Of a stretch of DNA of 64,000 nucleotides, positions 9,060 through 18,390 are shown piece after piece. A program made the translations under genes and the position numbers. The stretch is taken from NCBI GenBank assembly GCA_964434165.1, contig CAYSUS010000035.1:4661-68660 (forward strand), read 5' to 3'. The notes under the pieces were generated by a model, which saw only the letters and a program-made list of their open reading frames with translations, made no database searches and was not told the origin of the DNA. The number at the start of each line of letters is the position of its first letter. Positions within the stretch are counted from its first letter, which is position 1. Source of the stretch: CAYSUS01 sp964434165 (lineage in GTDB: Bacteria > Planctomycetota > Planctomycetia > Pirellulales > Thermoguttaceae).

Positions 9060-9731
9060 ATGAGCCTGGCACAACGCACGCTGGTTGCAGCCCTTCTGGT
9101 TGCGACCATCACCGTCAGCACGGCCGCGGTCCGCCGGGCGGGCTGGCCGCGGAACGTCACCATGCCCGCCTGGAACCTGGAAGACCTTCCCTTGCGCCTG
9201 GGCGAATGGAGCGGCAAGACCGTGCCGCTCGACCCTCAGGTCTTCCGGGCCATCGGGGCGGACGTGGTCGTGGACCGGCTCTACTCCGATCCCGCCTCGC
9301 GCCAGGTCTCCTGCCATACGGCGATCTTCACCCGGTACGAGGTGTTCCTGCCGCACGGACCGCGCGAGTGCTACACCGGGTCCGGCTATCGTGTGCTGGC
9401 CGAGAGCCCCGTCGTCTTCGACACGCCGGGCGGCAGCACGGTCCACGCCGGCCTGCTGGAGATCGTTCGCGACGACATGCCCGCCTACGTGCTCTTCTGG
9501 TATCAGCTCGGCGAGAACACCTGCTGGGATCAAGCCGGCGTCAAGCCTTCGTTTCGCGCGCTGCGCGGGAGCGAACAGTGGCCGGCGCTTTCGAAGGTGA
9601 TGCTCCAATCGTCGGCCTCCAATGCCAAGGAGGCCAAGGCGGCGATGATCGACCTGGGCGGACGCGTGTTCGACTGGATGAACCGGCCGGATCCGGCCGC
9701 CGAAGGGTCGCAACACGCCGCGGCCGAATAG
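9060..9731 (+). CDS. exosortase-associated EpsI-type protein
   Basis: The 223-residue protein has an N-terminal signal-anchor helix (LVAALLVATITVSTAAV) followed by an EpsI domain. The characteristic features are a WNLEDLPLRLGEW opening, a tyrosine/cysteine block around LYSDPASRQVSCH and FTRYEVFLPHGPRECYTGSGY, and a basic-poor C-terminus. EpsI proteins are encoded with or fused to exosortases and are thought to act in the exopolysaccharide side of the system; their reaction is unknown. A GGGGGGA sequence lies 12 nt before this ATG. A GTG-type start 30 bp upstream is less likely because the signal helix would lie further in. It is the third gene of the exosortase operon. Confidence 0.85.
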   Translation: MSLAQRTLVAALLVATITVSTAAVRRAGWPRNVTMPAWNLEDLPLRLGEWSGKTVPLDPQVFRAIGADVVVDRLYSDPASRQVSCHTAIFTRYEVFLPHGPRECYTGSGYRVLAESPVVFDTPGGSTVHAGLLEIVRDDMPAYVLFWYQLGENTCWDQAGVKPSFRALRGSEQWPALSKVMLQSSASNAKEAKAAMIDLGGRVFDWMNRPDPAAEGSQHAAAE

Positions 9732-9856
9732 CCCCCGTGCGCGGCCCAGCGCGCGGCGAGCGTCCGCCGCGTTTCCGGACCGAGCTTACGCAGCCTACCC
9801 CGGCCCAACCGCGCCGCGCGCAGCCGGCGACTTGGGCGAATTGATCGAGGAGCAAG

Positions 9857-12800
9857 ATGAAGACGATCGACCTTCGCTTCTGCCTGATCGCTTCGGTGAT
9901 CGTGTTGGTTCTGGGAGGCGGGCTTCACCTGCTTCACGGATTCCAGATCCAGCGCCACGCGGGGTTCTTCCTCGACCAGGCGGATGCCGCCCTGGAGGAG
10001 GAGGACGTGGGCGAGGCGATCGCCGCGCTGGAACGGTATCTCGACCTCCGGCCCCGCGACGCGGACGCGGTGGCCCGGCTCGGCACCGTGCTCGCCGACG
10101 CCTCCCGCCATCGTCGGGCGTTCGTCACGCTGGAAAAGGCCCTGCGCCTGGACCCCACGCGAGACGAGGTGCGGCGCCGCCTCGTCGAGGTCGCGCTGCG
10201 CCTGCGCCGGCATCGCGACGCCGAGGAGCATCTCCAGACGCATCTCCTGCCGTCGGCCCCGGACGACCCCGAACTGCTCCGCTTCCTCGGCCTCTGCCAG
10301 GTGGCCGAACAGGAGTATCTCCGGGCGGCCGAGACGTTCCGGCGCGCCATCGAGGCCGACCCCCACGGAGTCGATCACTACCTCCACCTGACGCTGTTGC
10401 TCCGCGAGCACCCCGACGCCTTCGCGGACGAGGCGCGGTGGCAGTCGGAAAGCGCCGACACCTGGATGGATCGGCTGGTGGAGGTCAACGAGGATTCGGC
10501 GCGGGCGCATCTCGCGCGGGGGCACTACCGCTATTCCGTCGGGCGCTTCGAAGAGGCCCTGGCCGACACCGACCGCAGCCTGGCGATCGAGCCCGAGGCG
10601 CCGCGGGCCCTGCTCCTCTCGGCCGAGTGTCTCGCTGAACTGAAGCGCTACGACGAGGCGCGGGATCGTGGGCGCCGGGCCCTCCAGCAGGCCCCCGGGA
10701 TGGCGGCGGCGTACGCCACGCTGGCCGACATCGAGCTTGAACAGAACCGCACGGACGCGGCTATCGAGTGGCTTTTTCAAGGCGCGGAGGCGGTCGAAGC
10801 GCGTTCCACGATCCCGGTGCGCCTGGTGCGCCTTCTGCTGGCGTCGGACCGGCTCGACGAGGCCGAGAAGATCGTCGCCAGGCTCGGGGAGGACGGGTAC
10901 CCGGCCCCGATCACCGGCCTTCTGGAGGCGCGGCTTGCCTTCCACCGCGAGCAGTGGCGAGACGCGCAGACCCGCCTGCTGGCGGTCCGGCCCCAGGTCG
11001 CCCAGGCCGCCGACCTGCTGAAGGAGGTGGAATACCTGCTCGGACGGACCTGTGAGCGGCTCGGCGATTTCGAAGGCGCGATCAGCGCGTACCGCAAGTC
11101 GGTAGGCGCCGATCGGAGCTACGCGGCGCCGCGTGCGGCCCTGGTCGATCTCCTCGGCCGGCTCGGCCGCCTCGACGAAGCGGCCGAACAGCAGCAGGCC
11201 CTGGGCGGCATCCTCGGCGGCACGGTGGCGCCGGCCCAGCGAGCGCGGCTGCTGTTGGCCAGGAATCTCTCGCTACCCGAAGACCAGCGCGACTGGACGC
11301 AGCTCGAAGGGCTTCTGCGGCAGATGGACGAGTCCGAGGGCCAGGCGCTGGCGGCCACGCTCTTTCGCGCGGAGGTCCTTCTAGCGCAGAATCGGGCGGA
11401 CGAGGCGGAGAAGCTGTTGCTTGCGGCCCGCCAGCAGCATCCCGACAAGATCAGTGTCTGGACGACCCTTTCGCGATTGGCCGGCCGCCGCGGCGACTGG
11501 GACCAGGCGCGGCGCTGGCTGGACGAGGCCACTGCGTCGGCAGGCGACAGCGTCGATCTCCGGCTCGCCAAGGCGTCGCTCGTCGCCCGGTCGCCCCAGC
11601 CGGCAAGCGAGCGCGGGGCGCGACTCCTCGAGCTGGCCGACGACGCGCCCTCGTCCGACCCCGAGTCGAAGCGGATCCTATGGCGGGGACTGATCCAAGC
11701 GGCCCTGCAAGCGGACGAGACCGGGACCGCCGACGCGATCGCACGTCGGGCCCTCGACGAGTTGCCCAACGACCTGGCGCTGTGCGAGCTGGCCTTCAAG
11801 GTGGCGGGCCAGTTGGGCGACGAGCAGCTCCTGGGGGCGCGGCTCGACCGCATCCACGCGATCGAGGGCCCCGGGCCGCTTTGGCACTTCTCCAAGGCGA
11901 CCTGGCTGGTGGACCGGGCGGTCCAGGCCGAGTCCAACGACTTCGCCGAGGCCCAGCGGCTCCTCGACGTGGCCGCGCGGCAGCGTCCCCAGTGGGCCGC
12001 CGTTCCCCTACTGCAAGCCCGCATCCACGACCTCCTCGGCGATTCGGCCTCGGCCACGGACTGCTACCTGCGTGCGATCGATCTGGGCACCACGGATACG
12101 CCGGCGATCCGCCGGGCCGTGGAGCTGCTTCATGGGCAACAGCGGTACGCCGAGGCGGGCGAGCTGCTCAGCGCGTGCCAGGCCCGCGAGCAGCCGCTCG
12201 GCGAGGACTTCGATCGCCTCCGGTCCCAGGTCCTCGGCCGGCTCGCCCTGCTCGAAGAAGCCCTCCAGCCCGCCCGCCGCGCGGCCGCCGATTCCGAGGA
12301 TCCCCGGGACCACCTGTGGCTGGGCAGCCTCTTGATGTCGCTAGGGTTCAAGCACCAGGCGGCGGGACGGGACGGACAGGCCGCGCCGCTCCTGGCCGAG
12401 GCCGAGACGTCGTTGCGGCGGGCACGCGAGCTGGACCTGGCGGCGCCGGGGCCCTGGGTGGCGACGATCGAGCTTCTTTCCCGGTCCGGACGCCGCCACG
12501 ACGCCGAGAAGCTCCTGCCGGGCCTGGAGACCAACGTCCCGCCCACGATCGCCCCTCGCGCGATGGCCGCCGCGCACCTGGCGCTGGGGCAGGTCGAGGC
12601 CGCGGAAGCGCAATACCGGAAGGCCCTCCAGGCCACGCCCGACGACGTGTCGCTGATTCGCTCGGTGGCGTACTTCTGCGCCCGCACGGGCCGTCCCCAG
12701 CTCGCCCTGGATCGTCTTCGGGAAGTGGTCGCCGGCGCGGTCGAGGCCACGGCGGAGGATCGCAAGTGGTGCCGGCGCACCTTGGCGCTTTCGCTCGCCG

Positions 12801-14122
12801 AGTGGGGCCGGTTCGCCGAGCTCCAGGAAGCGCTCGACCTGGTTCAGCAGAACCTCGACGACGATCCCGCGTCGGTCGCCGACCGCCAGGCCAAGGCCGC
12901 CCTGCTGGCGAAGCATCCGCAGCAGCGCAAGCGAAACGAGGGCGCGGCGATCCTCGAGGAGCTGGTCGCCACGTCCAACGTCGGGGACGAAGCGCGCTGG
13001 ATGCTGGCCAGACTCCATGCGTCCGAGGGCCGCTGGGAGCGGGCCGTGCCCCATCTTCGCGTCCTGTCGCGTCCCGACGCGCTGCGCATGTACCTCGGCC
13101 ATCTCATCCGGTCGGGTGCGCTCGACGAGGCCGAGCTCCGCCTGCGCCAGTTGGAGCGGATCGCGCCGGCCGACATCGCCACCCTGGCCGCCGCCGCCGA
13201 CCTGGAGTTCGAACGGGGCCACTTCGACGCGGCCCTCGACCTGGTGCGCAAGCGCCATGCCGAGGAAGGCGTCTCGGACCAGACCCTGGCGCTGGTCCAG
13301 CTCCTCGACGCGCGCGCCGCGAAGCTCGAAGCGTCCGACTCGCGCCTCCTGGCCGAGCGGTTCCGCGCGGAAGCGGAGTCCCTCCTGGACGATTACCTCC
13401 AGAAGCATCCCGACCGGCCATTGGCCGGCGTGGCCATGCTTGCCCGATGGGGACGTCACGAAGAAGCCCTGGCTGTGCTGGAGGAGGCGATCCCGACGGC
13501 AGAATCCCGCCAGCTCGCGCGAGCCGTGATCGCCCTGTGCCCCCTGCTGGCATCGCAGCCCAAGGACCTGGAGCGATTACAGTCGCTCAGCCGGGAGGCG
13601 ATAGCCCGGCACGGGCGAGGCACGGAGTGGCTCCTGGCCCAGATCCGCGTGAGCGAGGCCGGCGAGCGCTTCGACCGGCTCGTGAAGCTGTATGGAGAGC
13701 TGCTCGAGCAGCAGCCCGACAACGTGGCCGTGCTGAACAACCTGGCCGAGCTCCTGGCACTCCGGGGCGAGCGGCTCGATCGGGCCCTGGACCTGGTCAA
13801 CCACGCCATCGAGCTGGATGGGCCCCGCGCCTCGCTGCTCGACACGCGGGCGAGCGTGTATCGGGCCCTGGGTCAGCCCGCCGACGCGATTCGCGACATG
13901 GAACTGGTCGTGGCCGACGCGCCCAAGCCCAACCGCCTCGTCCATCTGGCCATGGCCTACGTGCAGGCGAAGCAAACGGAGAAGGCCAGGCAAGCCGTGG
14001 CCAAGGCCTCGGCCGAAGCGGCCCGGAGCGCGGCCGACGGAGACCCGGAGCCCGTGGTCCTCTCCCAGCTCCACCCGCTGGAGCGCGCCGCCTGCCGCGA
14101 CCTTCTCAGCCGGTTGAGGTAG
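9857..14122 (+). CDS. giant TPR-repeat protein of the exosortase operon
   Basis: This 1421-residue protein begins with a signal-anchor helix (CLIASVIVLVLGGGLHLLHGF) and is otherwise nearly all tetratricopeptide-like helical pairs, with repeated A-x-E-x-x-L-R-x-A and LAx-x-Y/W-x-x-A patterns. It parallels the TPR protein PrsT that accompanies exosortases in Proteobacteria, but is larger. It probably scaffolds polysaccharide assembly or protein sorting at the envelope. GAGGAGC sits 5 nt before the ATG. It starts 125 bp after the EpsI-like gene and ends 20 bp before the MFS/spermidine-synthase fusion, so it is probably co-transcribed with both. Confidence 0.88.
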   Translation: MKTIDLRFCLIASVIVLVLGGGLHLLHGFQIQRHAGFFLDQADAALEEEDVGEAIAALERYLDLRPRDADAVARLGTVLADASRHRRAFVTLEKALRLDPTRDEVRRRLVEVALRLRRHRDAEEHLQTHLLPSAPDDPELLRFLGLCQVAEQEYLRAAETFRRAIEADPHGVDHYLHLTLLLREHPDAFADEARWQSESADTWMDRLVEVNEDSARAHLARGHYRYSVGRFEEALADTDRSLAIEPEAPRALLLSAECLAELKRYDEARDRGRRALQQAPGMAAAYATLADIELEQNRTDAAIEWLFQGAEAVEARSTIPVRLVRLLLASDRLDEAEKIVARLGEDGYPAPITGLLEARLAFHREQWRDAQTRLLAVRPQVAQAADLLKEVEYLLGRTCERLGDFEGAISAYRKSVGADRSYAAPRAALVDLLGRLGRLDEAAEQQQALGGILGGTVAPAQRARLLLARNLSLPEDQRDWTQLEGLLRQMDESEGQALAATLFRAEVLLAQNRADEAEKLLLAARQQHPDKISVWTTLSRLAGRRGDWDQARRWLDEATASAGDSVDLRLAKASLVARSPQPASERGARLLELADDAPSSDPESKRILWRGLIQAALQADETGTADAIARRALDELPNDLALCELAFKVAGQLGDEQLLGARLDRIHAIEGPGPLWHFSKATWLVDRAVQAESNDFAEAQRLLDVAARQRPQWAAVPLLQARIHDLLGDSASATDCYLRAIDLGTTDTPAIRRAVELLHGQQRYAEAGELLSACQAREQPLGEDFDRLRSQVLGRLALLEEALQPARRAAADSEDPRDHLWLGSLLMSLGFKHQAAGRDGQAAPLLAEAETSLRRARELDLAAPGPWVATIELLSRSGRRHDAEKLLPGLETNVPPTIAPRAMAAAHLALGQVEAAEAQYRKALQATPDDVSLIRSVAYFCARTGRPQLALDRLREVVAGAVEATAEDRKWCRRTLALSLAEWGRFAELQEALDLVQQNLDDDPASVADRQAKAALLAKHPQQRKRNEGAAILEELVATSNVGDEARWMLARLHASEGRWERAVPHLRVLSRPDALRMYLGHLIRSGALDEAELRLRQLERIAPADIATLAAAADLEFERGHFDAALDLVRKRHAEEGVSDQTLALVQLLDARAAKLEASDSRLLAERFRAEAESLLDDYLQKHPDRPLAGVAMLARWGRHEEALAVLEEAIPTAESRQLARAVIALCPLLASQPKDLERLQSLSREAIARHGRGTEWLLAQIRVSEAGERFDRLVKLYGELLEQQPDNVAVLNNLAELLALRGERLDRALDLVNHAIELDGPRASLLDTRASVYRALGQPADAIRDMELVVADAPKPNRLVHLAMAYVQAKQTEKARQAVAKASAEAARSAADGDPEPVVLSQLHPLERAACRDLLSRLR

Positions 14123-14142
14123 CTCCACAAGGCGAATACCCC

Positions 14143-15681
14143 ATGTCCCGGCGAAGACCACCCGACGCGGCTCCGCCGCCGATCGACGCCCTGACCCTGG
14201 CGCTGTGGCTGGCCACGGCGCTGGTGGCCGGGGCCGTGATCATGGCCCTGGAGATGCTGGGGTTCCGCCTCTACGCGCCCTACTTCGGCTACTCCATCTA
14301 CGTCTGGGGCAGCATGATCTGCGTGGTCCTCGGCTCGCTGGCCGCGGGATACGCGGCGGGCGGCTGGCTGGCCGACCGCAGCCAGACCGATCGCCCGCTG
14401 TACTGGCTGATGCTTGCCAGCGCGCTGTACCAGCTTGTCGTGGTGCTCGGCGTCCGCGCGCTGCTGCCCAGCCTGGCGGGCCTGGGCTCTCTGACGGGGA
14501 CGGTCCTGGCCACGCTCGCGGTGTTCGCCCCGCCGATGATGCTCCTGGCCACGGCGGGCCCGTTCCTGATCCGACTGCTCGCGCGCAGCGGTCGCGTGGG
14601 CGTCGCCGCCGGGGGCATCTCGGCCATGTCCACGATCGGCAGCATCCTGGGGGTCGTGATCACCACCTTCCACCTCCTGCCCTCGATCGGGACGCAGGCC
14701 ACGCTGGTCACGGCCTGCGTGGCGACCGGCGCGCTGGGGGCGTGTGGCATGGCGCGGGCCAGAAGCCTGGCCGCGGTCGCGGGCCTCGTGCCCCTTCTCG
14801 CCGTGCCCCTGGGCTGCGGCGTGGACTGGCCGGACGACACCCTCTGGGTCTCCGAATCGCCCTACAACCTGGTGCGCGTGGCCGGCCGCGGCCCGCGCCG
14901 CGCGCTGATCCTCAACGAGGCCGGCTCGATCCACTCGGTCAGCAGCCGGCCGGGCCGCTGGACCGGGCTCTACTACGACGACTTCTTCATGGGGCCGCTG
15001 CTGGTTGCCGGGCGCCGCGTGCTGGTGCTGGGGGCGGGCGGGGGCGGATCGATCGTCGCCACGCGCAAGGCCGCGCCCGAGGCCACGTTCGACGCCGTCG
15101 AGATCGATCCCGACGTGATCGAAGCCGGCCGCCGCTACTTCCATCTGCAAGAGGGCGAGCGCCTGAGGGTCCACCTGGCCGATGCCCGGCCGTGGCTCGC
15201 CCGCGACACCGGCCAGTACGACATCGTCCACGTCGATCTCTACCAGGGCGGGCCGTACATCCCGTTCTACCTGCTGACGCGCGAGTTCTTCGCGCTGCTG
15301 CGCGAGCGGATGAGCGACGACGCCGTCGTGATGCTCAACCTCTACGACGTCCACCCCGACCACCGGCTGCTCGACTCCTGCGCGGCCACCTTGAAGGAGG
15401 TCTTCCCGTCGCTGGCCGTGCTCTCGCGCCCGGGCGGCAATCACATGCTCCTGGCCTTCACGCGCGAGCGAGCCGTCGGCGAGCTGCGATCGCGGCTCGC
15501 GCAGCTCGGCGGGCCGGAAAGCGTGGCCGAGGCCGGCCGCGTCGCCGCGGGGCAGGTGCGGGCGCTGGAGCCCCCTGCGGAGGCCCCGGTCTTCACCGAC
15601 GATCACGCTCCCGTGGAATCGATGATCCGCGAGATGTTGATCTACTACCGCCAGGAAAAGGCCCGCCGAGAAGCGCGGTAG
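14143..15681 (+). CDS. fused MFS-type membrane / spermidine synthase-like protein
   Basis: The 512-residue protein has an N-terminal membrane half (about 20-215, some seven helices, with GSLAAGYAAGGWLADR typical of fused MFS/spermidine synthases). The C-terminal half is a Rossmann methyltransferase-fold aminopropyltransferase-like domain: the SAM-type loop VLVLGAGGGGSI, the acidic strand end VEIDPDVI, and DIVHVDLYQGG. The family is common in bacteria and is not proven to make polyamines. The last gene of the exosortase operon, it begins 20 bp after the TPR gene and is followed by a strong hairpin. This start follows the TPR stop; the open frame extends further upstream only as an antiphase shadow. 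Confidence 0.88.
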   Translation: MSRRRPPDAAPPPIDALTLALWLATALVAGAVIMALEMLGFRLYAPYFGYSIYVWGSMICVVLGSLAAGYAAGGWLADRSQTDRPLYWLMLASALYQLVVVLGVRALLPSLAGLGSLTGTVLATLAVFAPPMMLLATAGPFLIRLLARSGRVGVAAGGISAMSTIGSILGVVITTFHLLPSIGTQATLVTACVATGALGACGMARARSLAAVAGLVPLLAVPLGCGVDWPDDTLWVSESPYNLVRVAGRGPRRALILNEAGSIHSVSSRPGRWTGLYYDDFFMGPLLVAGRRVLVLGAGGGGSIVATRKAAPEATFDAVEIDPDVIEAGRRYFHLQEGERLRVHLADARPWLARDTGQYDIVHVDLYQGGPYIPFYLLTREFFALLRERMSDDAVVMLNLYDVHPDHRLLDSCAATLKEVFPSLAVLSRPGGNHMLLAFTRERAVGELRSRLAQLGGPESVAEAGRVAAGQVRALEPPAEAPVFTDDHAPVESMIREMLIYYRQEKARREAR

Positions 15682-15708
15682 AGGTCGCGACGAATCGAGG
15701 CGCACGAA

Positions 15709-15738
15709 AAACGGGGTAGCCCATCGGCTACCCCGTTT
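15709..15738. terminator. bidirectional intrinsic terminator
   Basis: A perfect 13-bp stem (15709-15721 with 15726-15738) encloses a 4-nt CATC loop. The outer base pairs are A:T, giving an A-run on one side and TTT on the other, so it can act in both directions. It lies between the convergent ends of the exosortase operon and the first anchor-protein operon. Confidence 0.85.
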
Positions 15739-15762
15739 GCGCTTCTTGCCGTTCTCGCGCTG

Positions 15763-16614
15763 CTATTTGCAGGACGGCTTCCTGAGCCTCCTCGCCGCGG
15801 CCACGACGCCGGCGACGCCCAGCAGGCCCAGCATCCCCACGGCGGCGCCCGGGGCGGGCACCGCGCCGTCGGCGGGGCCGGCGTCCTCGATCAACAGCCG
15901 GTAGAAGCGGTGCTCTTCCGTGCTGTGATCGGGCGCTTCCGGCGTCGGGTCGTACACGTGGATGAAGAACGGATCGCCGTCGCTGACGAAGCTCAGCGTC
16001 CCCACGCCCGACCGCTCTACGAACCGTAATCCCGTGCCGTCCACCAGGCCCAGCGTCCAGTCGGACTCCACGGTCAGCCCGGTGCCGATCGGCGTCACTC
16101 CGTCGGAAGCCGTAGGCTGGTGGGCCAGCAGCGACACCTCGACGAGCCGACCCGCGGAAGGAGTCATCGTGTACCAGTCCTGATCGCGGCCGCTGTGCTC
16201 GCCGTGCTCGCTGTGCTCATAGACATGGACCGTCCACGAGCCCCAGAGTACCGTCGTGTCATAGTGCGAGAGGCTCACCAGGTCCGAGCCGAACGGAACG
16301 TCGTAGATCGCTTGTTCCGGATCATGGTCATCAGGCTCGTAAAACACGAAATCCTCCCAGACCGTGGGGGCGTGAGTCAGCGTGTCGATCGTGCCCCCTG
16401 CGGACAGGGCCCCGAAATCGTAGGCCCCGGCGAGGACGTCGTTACTGACGCCCTCGCTGGGCAGCGACCCGCCCCATTCGGGGAGCCGGGAGACGTGGTA
16501 CTGCTCCGAGTCCCTCCAGTCGTAGTTAAGGTTCGCGAGCACGAACCCGAAACCGCTTGTGGTCCAGCACAAGCTCACGGCCGCCGCAAGCGCCGATACT
16601 CTCAACAACCTCAT
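15763..16614 (-). CDS. secreted protein with VPAP-type CTERM sorting anchor
   Basis: The 283-residue product has a signal peptide (MRLLRVSALAAAVSLCW), a beta-rich ectodomain and a C-terminal sorting signal: VPAPG, a hydrophobic helix, then AARRLRK and a terminal SCK. The ectodomain opens with LNYDWRDSEQY and resembles pre-peptidase/PPC-like beta-sandwich domains; no function is assignable. It is a clear paralogue of the next gene upstream: YDFGALSAGGTIDTLTH versus YDFGSLGAGAAFDTLTH, and FYRLLIED in both. The anchor has Ala where the classical PEP-CTERM motif has Glu. It is the last gene of the unit that starts at 18164 and is 33 bp from its paralogue. Confidence 0.8.
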   Translation of the reverse strand: MRLLRVSALAAAVSLCWTTSGFGFVLANLNYDWRDSEQYHVSRLPEWGGSLPSEGVSNDVLAGAYDFGALSAGGTIDTLTHAPTVWEDFVFYEPDDHDPEQAIYDVPFGSDLVSLSHYDTTVLWGSWTVHVYEHSEHGEHSGRDQDWYTMTPSAGRLVEVSLLAHQPTASDGVTPIGTGLTVESDWTLGLVDGTGLRFVERSGVGTLSFVSDGDPFFIHVYDPTPEAPDHSTEEHRFYRLLIEDAGPADGAVPAPGAAVGMLGLLGVAGVVAAARRLRKPSCK

Positions 16615-16647
16615 CGTTCTTCTCCTGGATCAGGGTCAATAAGATCA

Positions 16648-17439
16648 CTAGCTGCACGTGCTGGCCCGCTTGCTCCACCTCGCTCGTCCGGCAAGGCACA
16701 ACAGCGCACCGGCCAGGCCCAGCATCCCCACGGCGGCGCCCGGGGCGGGCACCGCGCCGTCGGCCGGGCCGTTGTCCTCGATCAACAGCCGGTAGAAGGG
16801 GTGCTCGTCGGACGTGTCGGGCACCGGTGCCGGGCCCGGCGTGGGGTCCGACAGGCGAATCAGCAGCGTCTCCCCGTCGCTCACAACACCGACCGACCCC
16901 GCCCCCGAGCGCGACGCGACCGGCGTCACCCCGTCGTCCTCAAACACCTCCAGCAGCCAGTCCGACTCGACCGTCTCTCCGTCGCCGATCGTCACGCCGT
17001 GGATGACCGGCTGGTACTCCAGAAGCGAGACGGAAACGCTCCTTCCGGCCAGCGGAGTGAAGGCGTACCAGTCCACGTCCACGTCTGGCTCGTGCTTGTA
17101 GCCGTACATGACGAAGTCCTGCGCCTGCGTCCAGCCTCCGTGCGAGAGGCTGACCAGGTCGGAGCCGATCCGGTAATCCAGTTCAGCCGGGTCGAAGCCC
17201 GGCGGCGTCAGCACGTGCGTGAGCGTGTCGAAAGCGGCCCCCGCACCCAGGCTGCCGAAGTCGTAGGCCCCTGCGGCCGTGTCGTTGCTCGTGCCGCCCA
17301 TAGGAGGGTACTCGATCCCGCCGGCCACCAGGGCGTACTCCTCGGTCTCTCGCCAGTCGTAGTTCAGGTCCGCCAGCGCGGCCGCGGTCCACCAACAGCT
17401 CAGCCCCGCCGCAAGCCCGACGATTCGAAACGCCTTCAT
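16648..17439 (-). CDS. secreted protein with VPAP-type CTERM anchor, paralogue of neighbour
   Basis: The 263-residue product carries a signal peptide (MKAFRIVGLAAGLSCWWTAAALA), the same LNYDWRETEEY opening and PPC-like beta domain as the adjacent downstream gene, and an anchor of VPAPGAAVGMLGLAG followed by RARWSKRASTCS. Both paralogues end in a short Cys-containing tail after the basic cluster, which is unusual for these signals. The anchor-coding DNA is almost identical between the two (about 16721-16803 against 15826-15908), so one arose by recent tandem duplication or has been converted by the other. It is presumed to be an exosortase substrate at the cell surface. Confidence 0.8.
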   Translation of the reverse strand: MKAFRIVGLAAGLSCWWTAAALADLNYDWRETEEYALVAGGIEYPPMGGTSNDTAAGAYDFGSLGAGAAFDTLTHVLTPPGFDPAELDYRIGSDLVSLSHGGWTQAQDFVMYGYKHEPDVDVDWYAFTPLAGRSVSVSLLEYQPVIHGVTIGDGETVESDWLLEVFEDDGVTPVASRSGAGSVGVVSDGETLLIRLSDPTPGPAPVPDTSDEHPFYRLLIEDNGPADGAVPAPGAAVGMLGLAGALLCLAGRARWSKRASTCS

Positions 17440-17507
17440 AGCACTCCTCCCGGGTTCCTAGGTCAAAGACGATCGGCGTGCGACCCGCGTCGCACCGTCA
17501 TCCGCGG

Positions 17508-18164
17508 TCAGGCGGCCAGCGACCGTCGCCGCCGAAGACCGATCAATACCGCCGCCGCGCCGAGACCCGCCAGGCCGACCGCCGCCGAAGGCGTCGGCAC
17601 GGGCGAATCGCCGTCGCCGTACAGACGAAACGCCATGTCGCCGGTGCTCACCATGCCACTGAAACTGGTCCCCGAAAACTTGGCCATCAGGCTGTCGTCG
17701 TAGGGGTTGTTCCACATCCCCAACTGGCCGATGTCGACCGAGCTCCCACTCATCCCGACCCAGTAGTCCACCCCGGCCGACAGTGCGAGGGGAGCGGAGA
17801 AGTCCACGTGCTTTCGGGTATTGCCCGAGGTCGCGCCGTCGCCATCCAAGGCCGAGATCGTCTCGCTGAAGTTGTGCAGCAGGCTGCCGGGTTCGCCCGA
17901 CGCGTCGGCCCAAACGCGGATCGTGGCGTCTTGACCGAGTACGCCCGTCGCGCTGCTGTAGATGTCCATCCCGGTCAGCAGCACGGCGTCGTCGAATCGG
18001 ACCCGCTCCGCCAAGTTCTGCGAGGTGCTCTTGTTTGAATAACTCGGCGTTCCCGAGCCGCCCGTGGCCGCTGGGCTGCGATCCAGCACGATCGTATCCG
18101 CCCGCGCCGCTGCGGCCACGAGCCCCAGTCCGATCGCGGAGATAGCCGTCAAGGTCCGACGCAT
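17508..18164 (-). CDS. secreted protein with VPTP-type CTERM anchor
   Basis: The 218-residue product has a signal peptide (MRRTLTAISAIGLGLVAAAARA), a beta-sandwich ectodomain of the choice-of-anchor type (VRFDDAVLLTGMDIYSSATG, LSAGVDYWVGMSG) and a C-terminal VPTPSAAVGLAGLGAAAVLIGLRRRR anchor. The ATG at 18164 is chosen over an in-frame ATG 48 bp upstream because GAAGGGAG lies 8 nt before it and it starts directly at the signal peptide. It leads a probable three-gene unit with the two PPC-like paralogues (69 bp and 33 bp gaps). A TTGACA/TAGGCT promoter and two operator dyads lie upstream. Confidence 0.8.
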   Translation of the reverse strand: MRRTLTAISAIGLGLVAAAARADTIVLDRSPAATGGSGTPSYSNKSTSQNLAERVRFDDAVLLTGMDIYSSATGVLGQDATIRVWADASGEPGSLLHNFSETISALDGDGATSGNTRKHVDFSAPLALSAGVDYWVGMSGSSVDIGQLGMWNNPYDDSLMAKFSGTSFSGMVSTGDMAFRLYGDGDSPVPTPSAAVGLAGLGAAAVLIGLRRRRSLAA

Positions 18165-18245
18165 AGGTATTACTCCCTTCTCGAGTTCACAAGGTGCATC
18201 GGCAAGCTTCAAGAAACCGCGGTCATCTCGATCGTCAACGCCCAG

Positions 18246-18273
18246 AGCCTAAAGAATCCCCCCGCCCTGTCAA
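18246..18273 (-). promoter_or_regulatory. sigma-70-type promoter, TTGACA-N16-TAGGCT
   Basis: Read on the minus strand, TTGACA (18273-18268) and TAGGCT (18251-18246) are separated by 16 bp and lie about 80 bp before the ATG at 18164. The promoter at 22452-22479 has the same -35 hexamer, the same GG after it, the same spacer length and a TAGGNT -10. The nearest complete operator dyad starts 39 bp upstream of the -35. Confidence 0.55.
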
Positions 18274-18311
18274 CGGCCGGTTTCGCTGCAAACCGAGAAC
18301 TAACCTGGACT

Positions 18312-18345
18312 TTCGCAATCGCGCAACGGCTTTCGCAATCGCGAA
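18312..18345 (-). promoter_or_regulatory. operator cluster B: two TKCGC-N4-GCGAA dyads
   Basis: On the minus strand the dyads read TTCGC-GATT-GCGAA (18345-18332) and TGCGC-GATT-GCGAA (18325-18312). Their starts are 20 bp apart, about two helical turns. On the plus strand they appear as two copies of CTTTCGCAATCGCG. A lone half-site (TTTCGC, 18281-18286) lies closer to the promoter. The GCGAA half faces the promoter in both dyads, as in clusters A and C. Confidence 0.6.
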
Positions 18346-18390
18346 GCCGACGTGCCCCGGCCGCCGCCATTTCGACGGGTGCGACCCCCG

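Noticed and set aside
18281..18290. TTTCGCTGCA as a third complete dyad of cluster B
   Set aside because: Only the TTCGC half is present; the second half reads AACCG rather than GCGMA.
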